From the NCBI GenBank assembly GCA_963575745.1, contig CAUYUJ010011248.1, positions 1 to 64,000 of the forward strand: a stretch of DNA of 64,000 nt, read 5' to 3'. The number at the start of each line of letters is the position of its first letter. Position 1 is the first letter of the stretch. A program made the translations under genes and the position numbers. The stretch comes from Prorocentrum cordatum (lineage: Eukaryota > Sar > Dinophyceae > Prorocentrales > Prorocentraceae). The notes below the pieces were generated by a model, which searched no databases, was not told the DNA's origin, and was given only the letters and a program-made list of their open reading frames with translations. This document shows positions 19,741-29,606 of the stretch, piece by piece.

Positions 19741-19837
19741 CTCTGAAAATCGAGGCGGTTGGATCCTGGGAGGGCTCCAGGGAGCGGTTGTGAGTAAGAC
19801 GGGGAGGAGGAAAAAGAGGCAGGGGGCAGCTGCTCTC

Positions 19838-19857
19838 CACAGCCGTCTCGGCCCAAG
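19838..19857 (+). other. Relict spliced-leader (DinoSL-like) sequence upstream of the 712-aa frame
   Basis: CACAGCCGTCTCGGCCCAAG aligns without gaps to the last 20 bases of DinoSL (CGTAGCC, ATTTT, GGCTCAAG). Fourteen positions are identical and all six differences are transitions, all but one of them towards G or C. It is 71 bp upstream of ATG 19929. Similar fragments repeat in 19870-19920. Confidence 0.5.
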
Positions 19858-19928
19858 CCGCTCGTGCTGCAAGCGCCTCCAAGCCCTCTCGGCCCAGTCC
19901 ACAGCCGCTCCAAGCCCTCTCGGCCGGG

Positions 19929-22067
19929 ATGTCGGAGCATCCACTCGCTGGGCCCCAACCTTTGGCGGGAGACTTGACTGAACCCCAGCCTCTGGCGGGA
20001 AACTTGCGGGATTGGCGCCGCGGCAATCCTCTCCGAACCAGCGAGACCATTGCCTTTGGCAATACCAGCGCCAAGCCGACCCCCGGCGCACAACGGCCGT
20101 GGCACTACTACTCAGTCCAAATGCCTACCGGGGGAAGCCACAAGTGGCTCTTCGTTCCTTTCCTCGTGAGGGCCCCAGCCTCTGGCGGGACACCCCTTCC
20201 AATGGGAGCGCCGCAGGAGGCGCAGATGGAAACCAGAGTGAGGGAGGGCGTTCTGATGGAGCACTACACCAACATCCACCGCCTACGCGCCCTCTTGCTG
20301 AGCCACCCGCTCGTCTCCGCCGCCACGCCGCACAAGGTGGACAAGGCGCTCGACCCCAAGTGCTTCGACGAGGACGGTTGGGCCTATAAATATCACCAGT
20401 CCCCTTGGGACTTGTCAGTGACGCTCGCAGCCTCTGGCGCGAAGTTCACCCTCGGATGGACCACAAACCATATCAAGAAGCCGCTCGCGGCGATGTGGTG
20501 GTTGATGCAAGGGAAGGCCGCGACGGCGGATAACCTCGCCCACGCGGAGGCGATATTCTTGGATGTCGCCGAGGCCGCCCGCTCGTGGCCGCTCGGCTTC
20601 CCCCCTGAGGAGGGGGGGGCCGGGGCCAGTGCGAGCTCTTCCTCTGCCGGCGTCGCGCCCCAGCCTCCGGCGGCCACTGCGGCGCCGCCGCCGGCCAGGC
20701 CCCTGCCTCCGGCGGCAATTGCGGCGCCGCCGCCGGCCAGGCCCGCGCCTCCGGCGGCAACTGCGGCGCCGCCGACGGCCGGGCCCCAGCCTCTGGCGGG
20801 AGACGCGGCGCGGGCGCCGGCCCGCGCCAGCGAGCCCGCGCCGGAGAGGCCGCCGGCCCCCGGCGAGCCCGCGCCGCAGAGCCCGCCAGCCCCCAGCCAG
20901 CCCGCGCCGCAGAGCCCTCCGGCCCCGGACACCGCCTGTCCGGTGGAGCCTTTGGCGGGGGCGCCCGCCGCCGCGCCGGGGGCGTCCGCCGACGCCACCA
21001 GCGCGGCCTCCGCGCTGCTGCCAGCGGCGAGCGTCGATGCCGGTGCTGCCGCCTGCGACAAGCCTGCGGACAGCGCCCCAGGCGGCGCCGAGCGCCGCGA
21101 CCACCTCGAGGATTTCCAGCTGGACGAGGCGATGAGGATGTCCGAGCAGGAATCGGCTGAAGTCCGCGATCTCGATTACAGCCCAGATCAGAAGTCGGAC
21201 CCTCCGTCGGACGAGGAGGAGGAGGGCGTCGAGGCCGACCCAGCGGAGCCGCAGAGCAGGGTGCGTCGCCGCTCGAGGTCGCGAGCGGGGCCCGCGCGCC
21301 CGCGCGACCCAGCCTCTGGCGGGGCGGACGGCGAGATCGACCTCACCATGCACGTGTCCGCCAAGAGGCTGCAGCGGCTGACCGAGGACCAGAAGGAGCG
21401 GCTTCGCCAGATTGTGCGCACCAGCGATAGGCAGCTGCACTTCGGCGATTACTGGCAGAGCAGGCCGCGGGCGGGGGGTCCTCCTCGGGAGCCAGCGGCG
21501 ACGGCCAGGGCTCGCGATCAGCATCGGGCGCTGCTCCTCCAGCACCTGCGGGCGCACGCGGACCCGATCCCAGACGCCGCAGAGTTCATCGCGGGAATCC
21601 CTTCCAAGAACGCCGGGCGCTGGGGCGTCAACGAGGATGTCGTGAAGGCCATCGCCAGCAGGAAGGTCCACTACATGCATTTGCTGACCCACCAGATGGA
21701 GCACGACCGTCTGCTCTTCTGCGAGGAGTGGCCGGACCTCAGCCCAGCCTCTGGCGGGTGGTGGGTGCTCCAGGAAGAGGACTGGCTGCAGCTCAAGCAG
21801 GAATGGCGGGGGTTGTCTCCAGCGATGCGAAAGCCCAGTCGACCCCCAGCAACGTCCTCTCCGCCCATCCCCGCTTCCCCCCGCGCGGGAGGGGGGGGGG
21901 TCGGCGAACGAGGAGGGAGAGGACGAGGAGGGGGGAGGGGAGGGGAGAGGGGGCCAGGGCGAGGAGGGGGATTGGGGAGAGGGCGGCACCGACGGAGACA
22001 CCCGTCGCCTCGATTGAGGACTTCCCCGGCGTGCGCGACACGCGCGACTACGTCAAGCACATTTTGA
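19929..22067 (+). CDS. Hypothetical Pro/Ala-rich protein, N-terminal part
   Basis: A 712-residue frame from ATG 19929, preceded by a DinoSL relict. Residues 1-210 are compact and of mixed composition. Residues 230-390 are a disordered Pro/Ala tract that includes AAPPPARP repeats. An acidic stretch (DEEEEGVEADP, about 430) and an Arg-rich stretch follow, then another compact region (about 475-635) with GVNEDVVKAIASRKVHYMHL. No family is recognised. Family-1 hairpins are read as QPLAG, PASGG or AASGA. At the G10 run 21891-21900 the sensible frame shifts by -1. From there this frame encodes Gly/Arg repeats and is probably not translated as shown; the purine-rich stretch to about 22015 could alternatively be an intron. 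Confidence 0.5.
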   Translation: MSEHPLAGPQPLAGDLTEPQPLAGNLRDWRRGNPLRTSETIAFGNTSAKPTPGAQRPWHYYSVQMPTGGSHKWLFVPFLVRAPASGGTPLPMGAPQEAQMETRVREGVLMEHYTNIHRLRALLLSHPLVSAATPHKVDKALDPKCFDEDGWAYKYHQSPWDLSVTLAASGAKFTLGWTTNHIKKPLAAMWWLMQGKAATADNLAHAEAIFLDVAEAARSWPLGFPPEEGGAGASASSSSAGVAPQPPAATAAPPPARPLPPAAIAAPPPARPAPPAATAAPPTAGPQPLAGDAARAPARASEPAPERPPAPGEPAPQSPPAPSQPAPQSPPAPDTACPVEPLAGAPAAAPGASADATSAASALLPAASVDAGAAACDKPADSAPGGAERRDHLEDFQLDEAMRMSEQESAEVRDLDYSPDQKSDPPSDEEEEGVEADPAEPQSRVRRRSRSRAGPARPRDPASGGADGEIDLTMHVSAKRLQRLTEDQKERLRQIVRTSDRQLHFGDYWQSRPRAGGPPREPAATARARDQHRALLLQHLRAHADPIPDAAEFIAGIPSKNAGRWGVNEDVVKAIASRKVHYMHLLTHQMEHDRLLFCEEWPDLSPASGGWWVLQEEDWLQLKQEWRGLSPAMRKPSRPPATSSPPIPASPRAGGGGVGERGGRGRGGGRGGERGPGRGGGLGRGRHRRRHPSPRLRTSPACATRATTSSTF

Positions 22068-22590
22068 CGCTGCACGATGGCGAGGCCAGGCTTGTGCGCA
22101 CAGAGTGGAAGCCCTTCCCAGCCTCTGGCGGGAGCATCCTTCAACCTGCCTACTGGCATTACCAATTCGCGCGCAGCTGGGCGACTTATTCGTGGCTCTC
22201 CTCACGCAAAGGGCACTTGACCAACGAAGACTTGGAGTTGATCATGACACAGGACGGCGGCGAGACTGGCTTGATGAGGTGGAACCCAGCCTCTGGCGGG
22301 AACTGGCAGATCCGCACTGGCCAATTCATCACGCTGGCCGAACTCTTCTGGTTCGGGAAAGACTGGTGCTCATGCTACGATATCTACCGCGCTTACCTGA
22401 GCCTGCCTGTCTGGATCCAGAAGCGCAAGCATCCTGTCTCGCAGAATGCGCCGGGAACCATGAGGCGCAACGCGAAAGCGTTTCACTACCAGGAGACCGG
22501 TATGTACGGTTTGCCCACGGCGCCTTGGAAACGCGGGCGGCGGTGAGCACGTGCCCTTGGCGCCTTCGGTGCCGATCCCAGCCTCTGGCG
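19955..22590 (+). repeat. Family-1 hairpins in the third gene
   Basis: Exact cores start at 19986, 20176, 20428, 20788, 21310, 21745, 22119, 22287 and 22579, with variants near 19955 and 20943. Most here have the CCC/GGG stem (TCCC or CCCC, A, GCC, TCT, GGC, GGGA). Only 20428 has the CGC/GCG stem. The 22579 copy lies after the stop codon. Confidence 0.8.
22010..22546 (+). CDS. Hypothetical protein, C-terminal part of the 19929 gene (shifted frame)
   Basis: In a frame offset by -1 from the upstream frame, residues starting DFPGVRDTRDYVKHIL run to a stop at 22544-22546. The segment is rich in Trp/Tyr/Phe and compact (WHYQFARSWATYSWL, LAELFWFGKDWCSCYDIY). It carries two in-phase PASGG copies of the family-1 hairpin (22119, 22287), matching those upstream. 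This supports one gene interrupted at 21891-22010 by a homopolymer indel, a slip or an intron. The frame is open from 21728, but its part before about 21900 overlaps the upstream frame. Function unknown. Confidence 0.5.
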   Translation, partial: SIEDFPGVRDTRDYVKHILTLHDGEARLVRTEWKPFPASGGSILQPAYWHYQFARSWATYSWLSSRKGHLTNEDLELIMTQDGGETGLMRWNPASGGNWQIRTGQFITLAELFWFGKDWCSCYDIYRAYLSLPVWIQKRKHPVSQNAPGTMRRNAKAFHYQETGMYGLPTAPWKRGRR

Positions 22591-22841
22591 GGAATGCCGG
22601 GAGCCTTGATCACGGGTGCTAGCACCACGGGTGTTTCGCATCTTTGGATAACCAGTTAACGTAAGTCCCCCGCGGGTTTTGAGCTCAAGCATTGGGCTTG
22701 GCGGATGTCGCAGATTGGACGGCCCAGTCCTCGCGAAGGGCGTTAGCCGTAGATGCGCCTCGCGCGCGCGTGCCGACTCGTGGGACAGATCCCCCAAACC
22801 GTGGCTTCACTTAGTGGGGTCGTACTCGCGTTGCTAAGTAT

Positions 22842-23115
22842 CTGGATGGGTCGGGCGACGTTTCTCTACGTTCGCGCCCGCGCCCGCCCTGACCTTACGG
22901 CGGAACTTATAGCGCAACAGATTGAGAGGATTTCGCTTCGTTCGCGCCAGAGTCCGCCCCTATGGCGCAATTTAAGGCACAGCATACGGCACGACACACT
23001 GGATGGGTCGGGCGAGGTTCCGCCACGTTCGCGCCCGAGCCCACCCCTATGGCCGATGGCGCAATCAACGAGGCAACCCACGGCGCATCTTATGGCCATG
23101 CCGCAACCTCTGGCG
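22842..23115 (+). repeat. Direct repeats rich in CTATGGCGCAA-type fragments
   Basis: TGGATGGGTCGGGCGA begins two diverged ~60-bp repeats (22842 and 22999), each with ACGTTCGCGCCCG. Interspersed are degenerate hairpin-like pieces (GCGCCAGAG, CCCCTATGGCGCAA) and a one-base variant of the family-1 core, CAACCTCTGGCG, at 23104. 22600-23490 has no convincing gene. Confidence 0.5.
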
Positions 23116-23489
23116 CAACCTGGGGGTGCAACATGTACAACGTAGGTTGCACCACAGTAGTTGAACCGCTTAGATGACAACGCCGAAATTGCACCGCCTG
23201 CAGTGCGCTTCGTATATGGCACATACTGAACGCACTAGCTCACTGTTTGGGGCGCGCGCTGGAAGACATATGCAACCCGCGCCTTTGTACTTATCCCTAC
23301 GTGTCGCCCTCTTCCCCTCCTGCACCTCGCCCTGTTCGTTCATCCCTCCGTATCCCGCCTCTCCACCTCCACCGGATCCTCATTAGTTTGGTTTCGGTGC
23401 CCGCCGAGGGGCGACCATGACGCCGCCGCGAGCAGACGAGTGAATTTCCACACCGTTGAGCTGCTTCTCGGCTGACCATTTAGCGCGAG

Positions 23490-26050
23490 GGCCCATCAAG
23501 GAAATTCTTGACGCTTCGCGTATCTCCACCAGCCCATCCAGAAGCGACGCCCAGGCGAGTTGAGGTGATGAGGGAAGTGTAGGAGCAAAGAGAGGGACAG
23601 CCGAACCGTTCGACGGAGGAGGAGGACAAGGAGGAGGATGGATGGATGAGGGAGGAGGGAGAAGGATGATGAATATGATGAGGAGAGGAGGATGGAGGAG
23701 GAGGGATTGGGTAGGCGGATAAGGAGGAGGAGAAGGAGGAAGAGGAGGAGGAGAAGGAGGGGGGATGAGGAGGAGGAGGAGGAGGAGAACAAAAATGACG
23801 AACATGAGAGCCTCCTACAATGTCTCTTGGGAATTATTTTGGATGCCTCTTGGAGGGTATGGGGGGCATCTTGGGTGACTCGGGGATCCTCTTGAAGCCT
23901 CTTGGGGGCCTCTTGGTGGCCTCTTGGGGGCTTCTTAGGGGTTCTCTTGGGAGCCTCTCGGAGGCCTCTGGAGACCCTCTGGCAGCCTCTTGGGGCGCTC
24001 TTGGGAGCTTTAGGGGCGCTCTTGGGCCCGATGCGTCACGGACTCGGTGCGTGACGACGTTCCGAAACACGTAAAGCAACATGTCACGGATTCGGTGCTT
24101 CTTGGGCCCTTTTTGGGTTTTCCTCTGGCATCTTGGGGCGCTCATTGGGGCTTCATCGGCTTCCAAGAGGCCCCAACAAGGCACGTACTAGCAAGCATCC
24201 CGCCGAACTCTTTCCGACGGGGTTCGACCCAGGACTCACTGGAGGGTCTTCGCAGGGTCTTTGCATGTGTTTTCGCAGGTCATTGCGATGGTCTTTGCAG
24301 GAGGAACTCTGCAGCGTACTGCAGGGGGTCCATGGGGAGAGAGTCGGGAGATGGGGGTTATGAGAAGTTGGAAGGCGAAGCTCTCAGAACCACGTCGCAC
24401 ACACACACACACACCCAGGGACTGGTTGGATTTATGCGAGGTGCATTGTTTAGGTGATCGAAAAATCAATGTTCGAACACATGTTTTCGTGTTCGAACAA
24501 TTTCTCTGGTGTTCGAACAATCGTTTTCGTGTTCGAACACGTTTCCGGTGTTCGAACAGTTGTTTTTGGTGTTCGAACAATTTTCTGGTGTTCGAACACT
24601 CGTTACCGTTGTTCGAACAATTTTCCGGTGTTCGAACGGTTTTTCCGGTGTTCGAACATTTCTGTACATATCGTTTTTGTACTAGTGTTAACAACCACGC
24701 AATGTTCGAACAACGTTCCTGTTGTTCGAACAATTTTTCGATGTTCGAACAATGTCGCGGGCCTCGTTGCACGATCGCGTGTACGAGTAACGACCGTACA
24801 AGTCGGCTGCGTCGGGACGGCGCTCCCGCACATCATGTCAAAGCCTGGGCAGAGGGGTCTGCTCGCAGGGAGACGGGGACAACTGTGGGCCGAAACGTGT
24901 TCGCAGGGATATCCCTGGGGCACACTTTTGGGGGGCCCTCTTGGGAGTTCCGTTGGGGCTGTGCGGGGCTCTCCTGGTGCGTTCTTGGAGCCAGTGGGGG
25001 GCTTCAGTGAGGCCCAGCGGGGCCCCAAGGGTGCTCACAAGGCGGCCCCCAACGGTATCATGCCAAGGGCTTTTGGTACGTATGATATCCATGGGGGCCT
25101 TTTCTGCCCCTCTCGCTCACTCTTTTGGACCCCTCTTCGAAACTCCGTTGGTGGTGTCTAGGGCCTTACAGTGCCCTCTATGGGGTTGGGGAAGGGACCC
25201 CGAGAATGCCCAGGAGGGCCACCAGAGGGCCCACAACCAGCGCCCCCCAACGATGGGGGGCCCTTTGGGGTTTCTCCGGAGCCCTTCGGGGCATCTTTTG
25301 GAACTCTCTTAGGGTCGTCTGGGGACGTCCTGGGCCATCTTTGGGGCCGAGCGACGGCCCCCAGCTGGGCCAACGACATCGTACCAGGGGCTGTTGGTAA
25401 TTATGATGAAGAATGTCTTAGGCCCTTCTCGGGCCCCTCTTGGATGCCCTTTCACCCCCATATTGGAGGTCTGTTGTCGCTGTGTGGGGCCCGTCTGTGC
25501 CGTCTTCGGGGCCAGAGGAGGGCTTAGCCGGGGGGTCCCCAATTCGCGCTCCCCTTCGGGAGCCCCCAAAATCGTTTCTAGGACCCCTCTTGGGGCGCTC
25601 TTGGAGCGTTCTTGGGCGCTCTTGGGGCCGTCTTTGGGCTCTCTTGGGCCTCTCTTGGGGCCCTCTTGGGCCATCTTGGAGCCATCTTGAGGCCTCGCGA
25701 GGCTATCGGAAGCGAAACTGCGAGAAAGCAACAATGCAGCTCTTTGGAGGTCTTGGAAGCCTCTTGGAGCCATCTTGGAACGTTCTTGGGGCCTTTTGGA
25801 GCATCTTGGGAACCATCTTGAAGCATTTCAGGCTATCTTGAGCCATCTTGGAGATCGTCTTGGGTTCCCTGAGGCGCTCTTGGAGCCGCCTTGGGCGAAC
25901 AAGTACCCTCTGACACCTCGCGCCCCCCGCCCCCCCGTCCAGGTCCAGGGGAGGGGGTAGGGGGAGGGGTAAACCCCTCCCGGAAGGGAAGAAGGGGTTC
26001 GGAAGAGGAACCTCTCTAGACGACATACGCCCTCAAGGGCTGGTGGGACT
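23490..26050 (+). mobile_element. Inverted-end repeat element, copy 1
   Basis: The 5' end reads TCTCCACCAGCCCATCC, then CAGAAGCGACGC. The 3' end reads AGGGCTGGTGGGACT, the inverse of CCACCAGCCC. The body is a purine-rich block followed by many degenerate CTTGGGG/CTCTTGG units. The 3' module (25930-26050) has GTCCAGGTCCAGGGGAGGGG, then a GGGGTAAACCCCTCCC palindrome, shared with copies 2 (30885-31990) and 3 (58540-59720). No protein is encoded; frames through the body are Gly/Leu/Ser repeats. This copy is longer because it contains the TGTTCGAACA array and extra unique sequence. Confidence 0.6.
24467..24755. repeat. Array of TGTTCGAACA palindromes
   Basis: Thirteen occurrences of the 10-bp palindrome TGTTCGAACA (one ends in CGG) are spaced mostly 17-30 bp apart, with T-rich spacers such as TTTTCCGG and CGTTTTCG. 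There is a ~55-bp gap at about 24665-24700. Each unit can extrude as a small cruciform or bind a dimeric factor. Confidence 0.9.
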
Positions 26051-27040
26051 CATCAGCCAGATGGCGTTCATCTCCAAAACGCGTTGCATCACAGCGTGCC
26101 CAGTTTCATACACAAGGTACACGTATCGTTTTTGCATTTTGTGTGGCTCGCTAAGGAGCGGCAGCAATATGTGGCACCAGCCACTGCCCAGACTCATGCC
26201 ACGTGCCACGGCGCCTCATGTTTGCGCGCCTCAGATCCCCTGACCATACCAAAATCACCACTAAACCCAACACGCGCGTGCGCGCAGAGCGTGCGCATCG
26301 ACTACACGCACACAGCAAGAAACGTTGAAAAGGAAACAGGCAAGCCGATGAGCGAACACTTTCTCGAATGCGCATCCGACGGCGCTGACGACGACGCCAC
26401 GGGCCCGACATTTCGCATGCGCATTAGCGCCTGGACCACCGCCAGCACATGCGACGTCAATGCCTTTGCGCGCAAGAAGCGCGCCTCAATACAGGCACAC
26501 ACGCGCGCACAGTTTGCCTCTTGCGCCCGCGCAGCTTACTCACCACTGCCGCATGCAAGCAATGCGCGCACCAGGGCAAGTACATCGCAACTCTGTCGCA
26601 ATAGTGAGCACGCATTGGTTTTGGCATCGTTGCCTTACCCGTGCGCCCCATGTTCGCGGTTGAGGCTCTGCCTTGCTAGATAGAGTGAACGTAGGTTTGT
26701 TAACCGACGCTCACGCAGCCAGACAGGATAACCGCCGGTCCTATGTTTCGAAAAACCAGTGCTGGAAACACCCGTCATCGGTATCGGCAGGAATAGTCTC
26801 GCGCCCAGCTCTGGTGCCCGTGTCAGTTTTGGCGGAAGTGCAGATTCCGCGCCCAGCTCTGGTGCCCGTGTCAGTTTTGGCGAGAGTGCAGATTCCGCGC
26901 CCGAGCGACGCCGAAAAACGTTTGAAATGAGCTTCCCTCGTCGTCGTCGTCGTCGTCCTCCCCTCCGCCTCCCTGCTGCATTATTCCTCAGTCCCCCCCC
27001 CCTGCTCCCGATGCTTACTTATCTTTCTCCCTCGTGAGGG
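26051..27040. other. Intergenic stretch with a 48-bp tandem duplication
   Basis: A 199-residue + frame (26084-26683) contains TGKPMSEHFLEC near residue 86 but has no recognisable domain overall; I do not call it a gene. At 26801-26896 a 48-bp unit (starting GCGCCCAGCTCTGGTGCCCG) is tandemly duplicated with two changes. 26935-27000 is a CGT-rich simple repeat. Nothing else is seen. Confidence 0.45.
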
Positions 27041-27058
27041 CCAGGGCGCAGCGAAACC

Positions 27059-27070
27059 CAGCCTCTGGCG
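27059..27070 (+). repeat. Family-1 hairpin, isolated intergenic copy
   Basis: AACCCAGCCTCTGGCGGGAT: CCC, A, GCC, TCT, GGC, GGG. No gene is recognised around it. It is followed by degenerate CCTCCTGGGGC repeats (27180-27355). Confidence 0.75.
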
Positions 27071-27409
27071 GGATGGAGGCTCGACGTCCGGGGAATGCCC
27101 CGGGCAGCCAGAACAGGACTGCCTGCCCCGTCCTCCGGGGGACTTCGCTCCTGCGTCGCTATCCCGTCCTCTGCCTGCCCCCGGCTCTACTTGTCCCCCT
27201 GGAGCCTCTTGGGGGTTCCTGGGGCCTCCTGGGGCTTCCTGAGGCTTCCCAGGAACTCCAGGGGCCTCCCGGGGCCTCCTGCGGCCTCCTGGGGCCGCCC
27301 GGGACCTCCTGCGCCCTCCTGCGGCCTCCTGCGGCCTCCGGGGCTTTCCTGGTAAGAACAACGCAGGACACGTGACAAAACAAGGTATACCGAACCAAAA
27401 AAAACAAAC

Positions 27410-28140
27410 TCAAAGTAGATCACACCCGCCCAAAAGTAGATGAGACCCGCCCAAAAGTAGGTCAGACCACACGCAAGGAGACCATACCCCGTGGAAAAGT
27501 AGATCAGACCCCGCCCAAATGTAGATCAGACCACCCGCAAGGAGACCGCACCCCGTCCAAAAGTACACCAGACCCGCCCAAAAGTAGACCAGACCACCCA
27601 AAAGTAGACCAGACCCCGTGGAAAAGTAGATCAGACCCCGCCCAAAAGTAGACCAGACCCCGCCCAAAAGTAGATCAGACCCCGCCCAAAAGTAGATCAG
27701 ACCGCCCGCAAGGAGACGTGACCCCACCCACAAGTAGATCATACCCCGCCCAGAAGTAGATCAGACCTCCCACAAGGAGACCAGACCCCGCCCAAAAGTA
27801 GATCAACCCCCAGCCAAAAGAAGATCGGCCCCTGTCCCCAAGTAGCGCAGACCCGCCCAAATGTAGACCAGACCCCACCCCAAAGTAGATCCAGCCCCGC
27901 CCACAAGTAGATCAGACCAGCCGCAAGGAGACCAGACCCCGTCCCAAAGGAGACCAGACCCCGCCCAAAAATAAATCAGACCTCCCACATGTGCACCAGA
28001 CGCCGCCCAGAAGTGTACCAGCCCCACCCCAGAGGAAATCATACCGCCCATTATGAGGCCAGATATCGTCCCAAAGTAGACCAGTTACCGCCCAGTAGGG
28101 CAGATTAAATACACCCAAAGAAAGCACCTGCCCCCGCCCA
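27410..28140 (+). repeat. ~21-bp minisatellite array, forward
   Basis: AGTAGATCAGACC(A/CCG)CCC units with AAGGAGACC linkers, as at 11245-12890. It ends about 180 bp upstream of the ATG at 28319. Confidence 0.95.
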
Positions 28141-28208
28141 TAATTGTACTACACTGCTCTTCGCAGCATGCAACAAACGCTTGACGCCCCTCTCACTATC
28201 CGATTGTG

Positions 28209-28228
28209 CGTAGCTGCGTGGGCTCGAG
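28209..28228 (+). other. Possible spliced-leader relict upstream of the 28319 frame
   Basis: CGTAGCTGCGTGGGCTCGAG aligns without gaps to the DinoSL 3' 20 bases with 14 identities; most differences move towards G/C. It lies 91 bp upstream of ATG 28319. Individually weak. Confidence 0.4.
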
Positions 28229-28318
28229 CGCGCACTGGTCCAGCCCGCGCTCTTCGTGCGGGCTATCGGCCGCGCGGGGTGACGGAGCGCTCCGCGCGCT
28301 CTCGCAGCCTCTGGCGCG

Positions 28319-29248
28319 ATGGGGCTCCGTTGCAAGACGTGCCTTGAGCGCGCCAGAGATGATGGGAGCTGCAAAAACCCGAAGTGCACAGCATACCGCG
28401 CTCCAGTGCCGAGAGGGCAGCACTGGAAAATTGCCCGGTTGAGTGGTGCCTTGGGCAAAGCGGCCGACAAAGTAGGCGCATACGTCGCCGGCGGGTTCAT
28501 CCTCACTTTGCTACACAGACATGACATACGTGTCGGCGTAGCGAGCGGCGAGTATCTTCGGGCCGCAGCCTCTGGCGCGACTGCAGTGCGCTTGGAGCTT
28601 TTAGCGGTGGTCTATCTGTGCTACTGGCGGTGGTCGACGAGCTCACTTCTTGGACACTTGTCAAAGGCATTATCCCGTTTTCAGCACGCGGAGTCCACAG
28701 AGCGAGCTGAAATGTTACAGGTCGCGTGGACTTCGATGGAAGCGGACATGAAGGGGCGCCAGGTTCTCGGATACCGTGACGAGCACAAGGTTGAGTTAAT
28801 GCGCCGCGATGAGAGGAGCAAGCTCGGGAACGCAGCCTCTGGCGCGACTTTTGCGTATCATCCATTCATGAACCCGGCAAGTCGCCGCGCTGGTGGACAG
28901 GAGTTCGCGCTGTTGCTGCCTGATGTGCGGGATGGCAACCTCCGGGCAGCTTGCGAGGACCTCGCCAAGGTGTTCCACGTGAAACCCACGTTCAGGGACG
29001 CGGAGAGCGCCCTGAGGAAGCACGAGATAAAGCTTTGGGCCGGGGCCCACGCCAAATACAATCGAATCAGGTGGTACGGGTGCTGCAAATGCACCCCGCC
29101 AGCGGGCTCCCGACCGCGCGTCGGGCCCAAGTGGAGCCCGGCAAGGGTTTCCTTTGTCCCTCTTCTGCGTCGTGCCCCCCCCGCCCCATGTGGCCCCTCT
29201 CCCTCCCCCTCGCGTGTCCTCTTCCTCCTCGTTCGCTGCCCGCGTTGA
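28319..29248 (+). CDS. Hypothetical zinc-finger-like protein
   Basis: A 309-residue frame from ATG 28319, which lies directly after a family-1 hairpin (28305-28316). The N-terminus has two Cys pairs, CKTCLERARDDGSCKNPKC (residues 5-23), a plausible zinc-binding knuckle. The middle is mixed helical-looking sequence (LLAVVYLCYWRWSTSSLLGHL). The last compact segment is KVFHVKPTFRDAESALRKHEIKL and the Cys pair GCCKC near residue 260. After about 29110 the frame becomes Pro/Arg/Ser-rich and may be intron or untranslated. Two further hairpins (28566, 28833) are read as AASGA. No family is recognised. It could be joined to the 29607 frame by an intron ending CCCAAG at 29598-29603. Confidence 0.5.
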   Translation: MGLRCKTCLERARDDGSCKNPKCTAYRAPVPRGQHWKIARLSGALGKAADKVGAYVAGGFILTLLHRHDIRVGVASGEYLRAAASGATAVRLELLAVVYLCYWRWSTSSLLGHLSKALSRFQHAESTERAEMLQVAWTSMEADMKGRQVLGYRDEHKVELMRRDERSKLGNAASGATFAYHPFMNPASRRAGGQEFALLLPDVRDGNLRAACEDLAKVFHVKPTFRDAESALRKHEIKLWAGAHAKYNRIRWYGCCKCTPPAGSRPRVGPKWSPARVSFVPLLRRAPPAPCGPSPSPSRVLFLLVRCPR

Positions 29249-29606
29249 CCCTCCCCCCTCCTCCCTCTCCCTCGGTCAAAAGGATCACGCAGGGCCGCCG
29301 CCCGCCCGCGCGCGGCACCTGCAGCTGCTTCCGGAACAGGGCTTCGTTTTTGATTCTCTTCTGGGAACCGTAGCGGAACATAGCCACCCGAACAGATACA
29401 CCCGCGGCCCCGCGTCAGACGCGGGCCGCGCGGGCAGGTCGGCCCAATCCTTAGGGGGGGCGCCAGATATGAGATATTTGGGCGCGCTTGGCCCCGTCTT
29501 CCGTCTGCTGCGTGCCCCCGACGCAGTAATCCGGTAATCCTGTAGTCCCCCCCTCGCCCTCCCCCGCAAAGCGGATTGTTGTATTCCTGTCGTGTTCCCA
29601 AGGTTC

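Noticed and set aside
24205-24235. tRNA-like T arm (GGGGTTCGACCCA)
   Set aside because: No A-box, acceptor stem or anticodon arm can be placed upstream at tRNA spacing.
24467-24755. TGTTCGAACA array as a CRISPR
   Set aside because: The repeat is only 10 bp, spacers are short, variable and T-rich, and the context is eukaryotic with no cas genes.
26084-26683. 199-aa frame with SEHFLEC as a retroelement remnant
   Set aside because: A single short phrase is not enough to support a domain, and the rest is Ala/Ser/Arg/Thr-rich without pattern.
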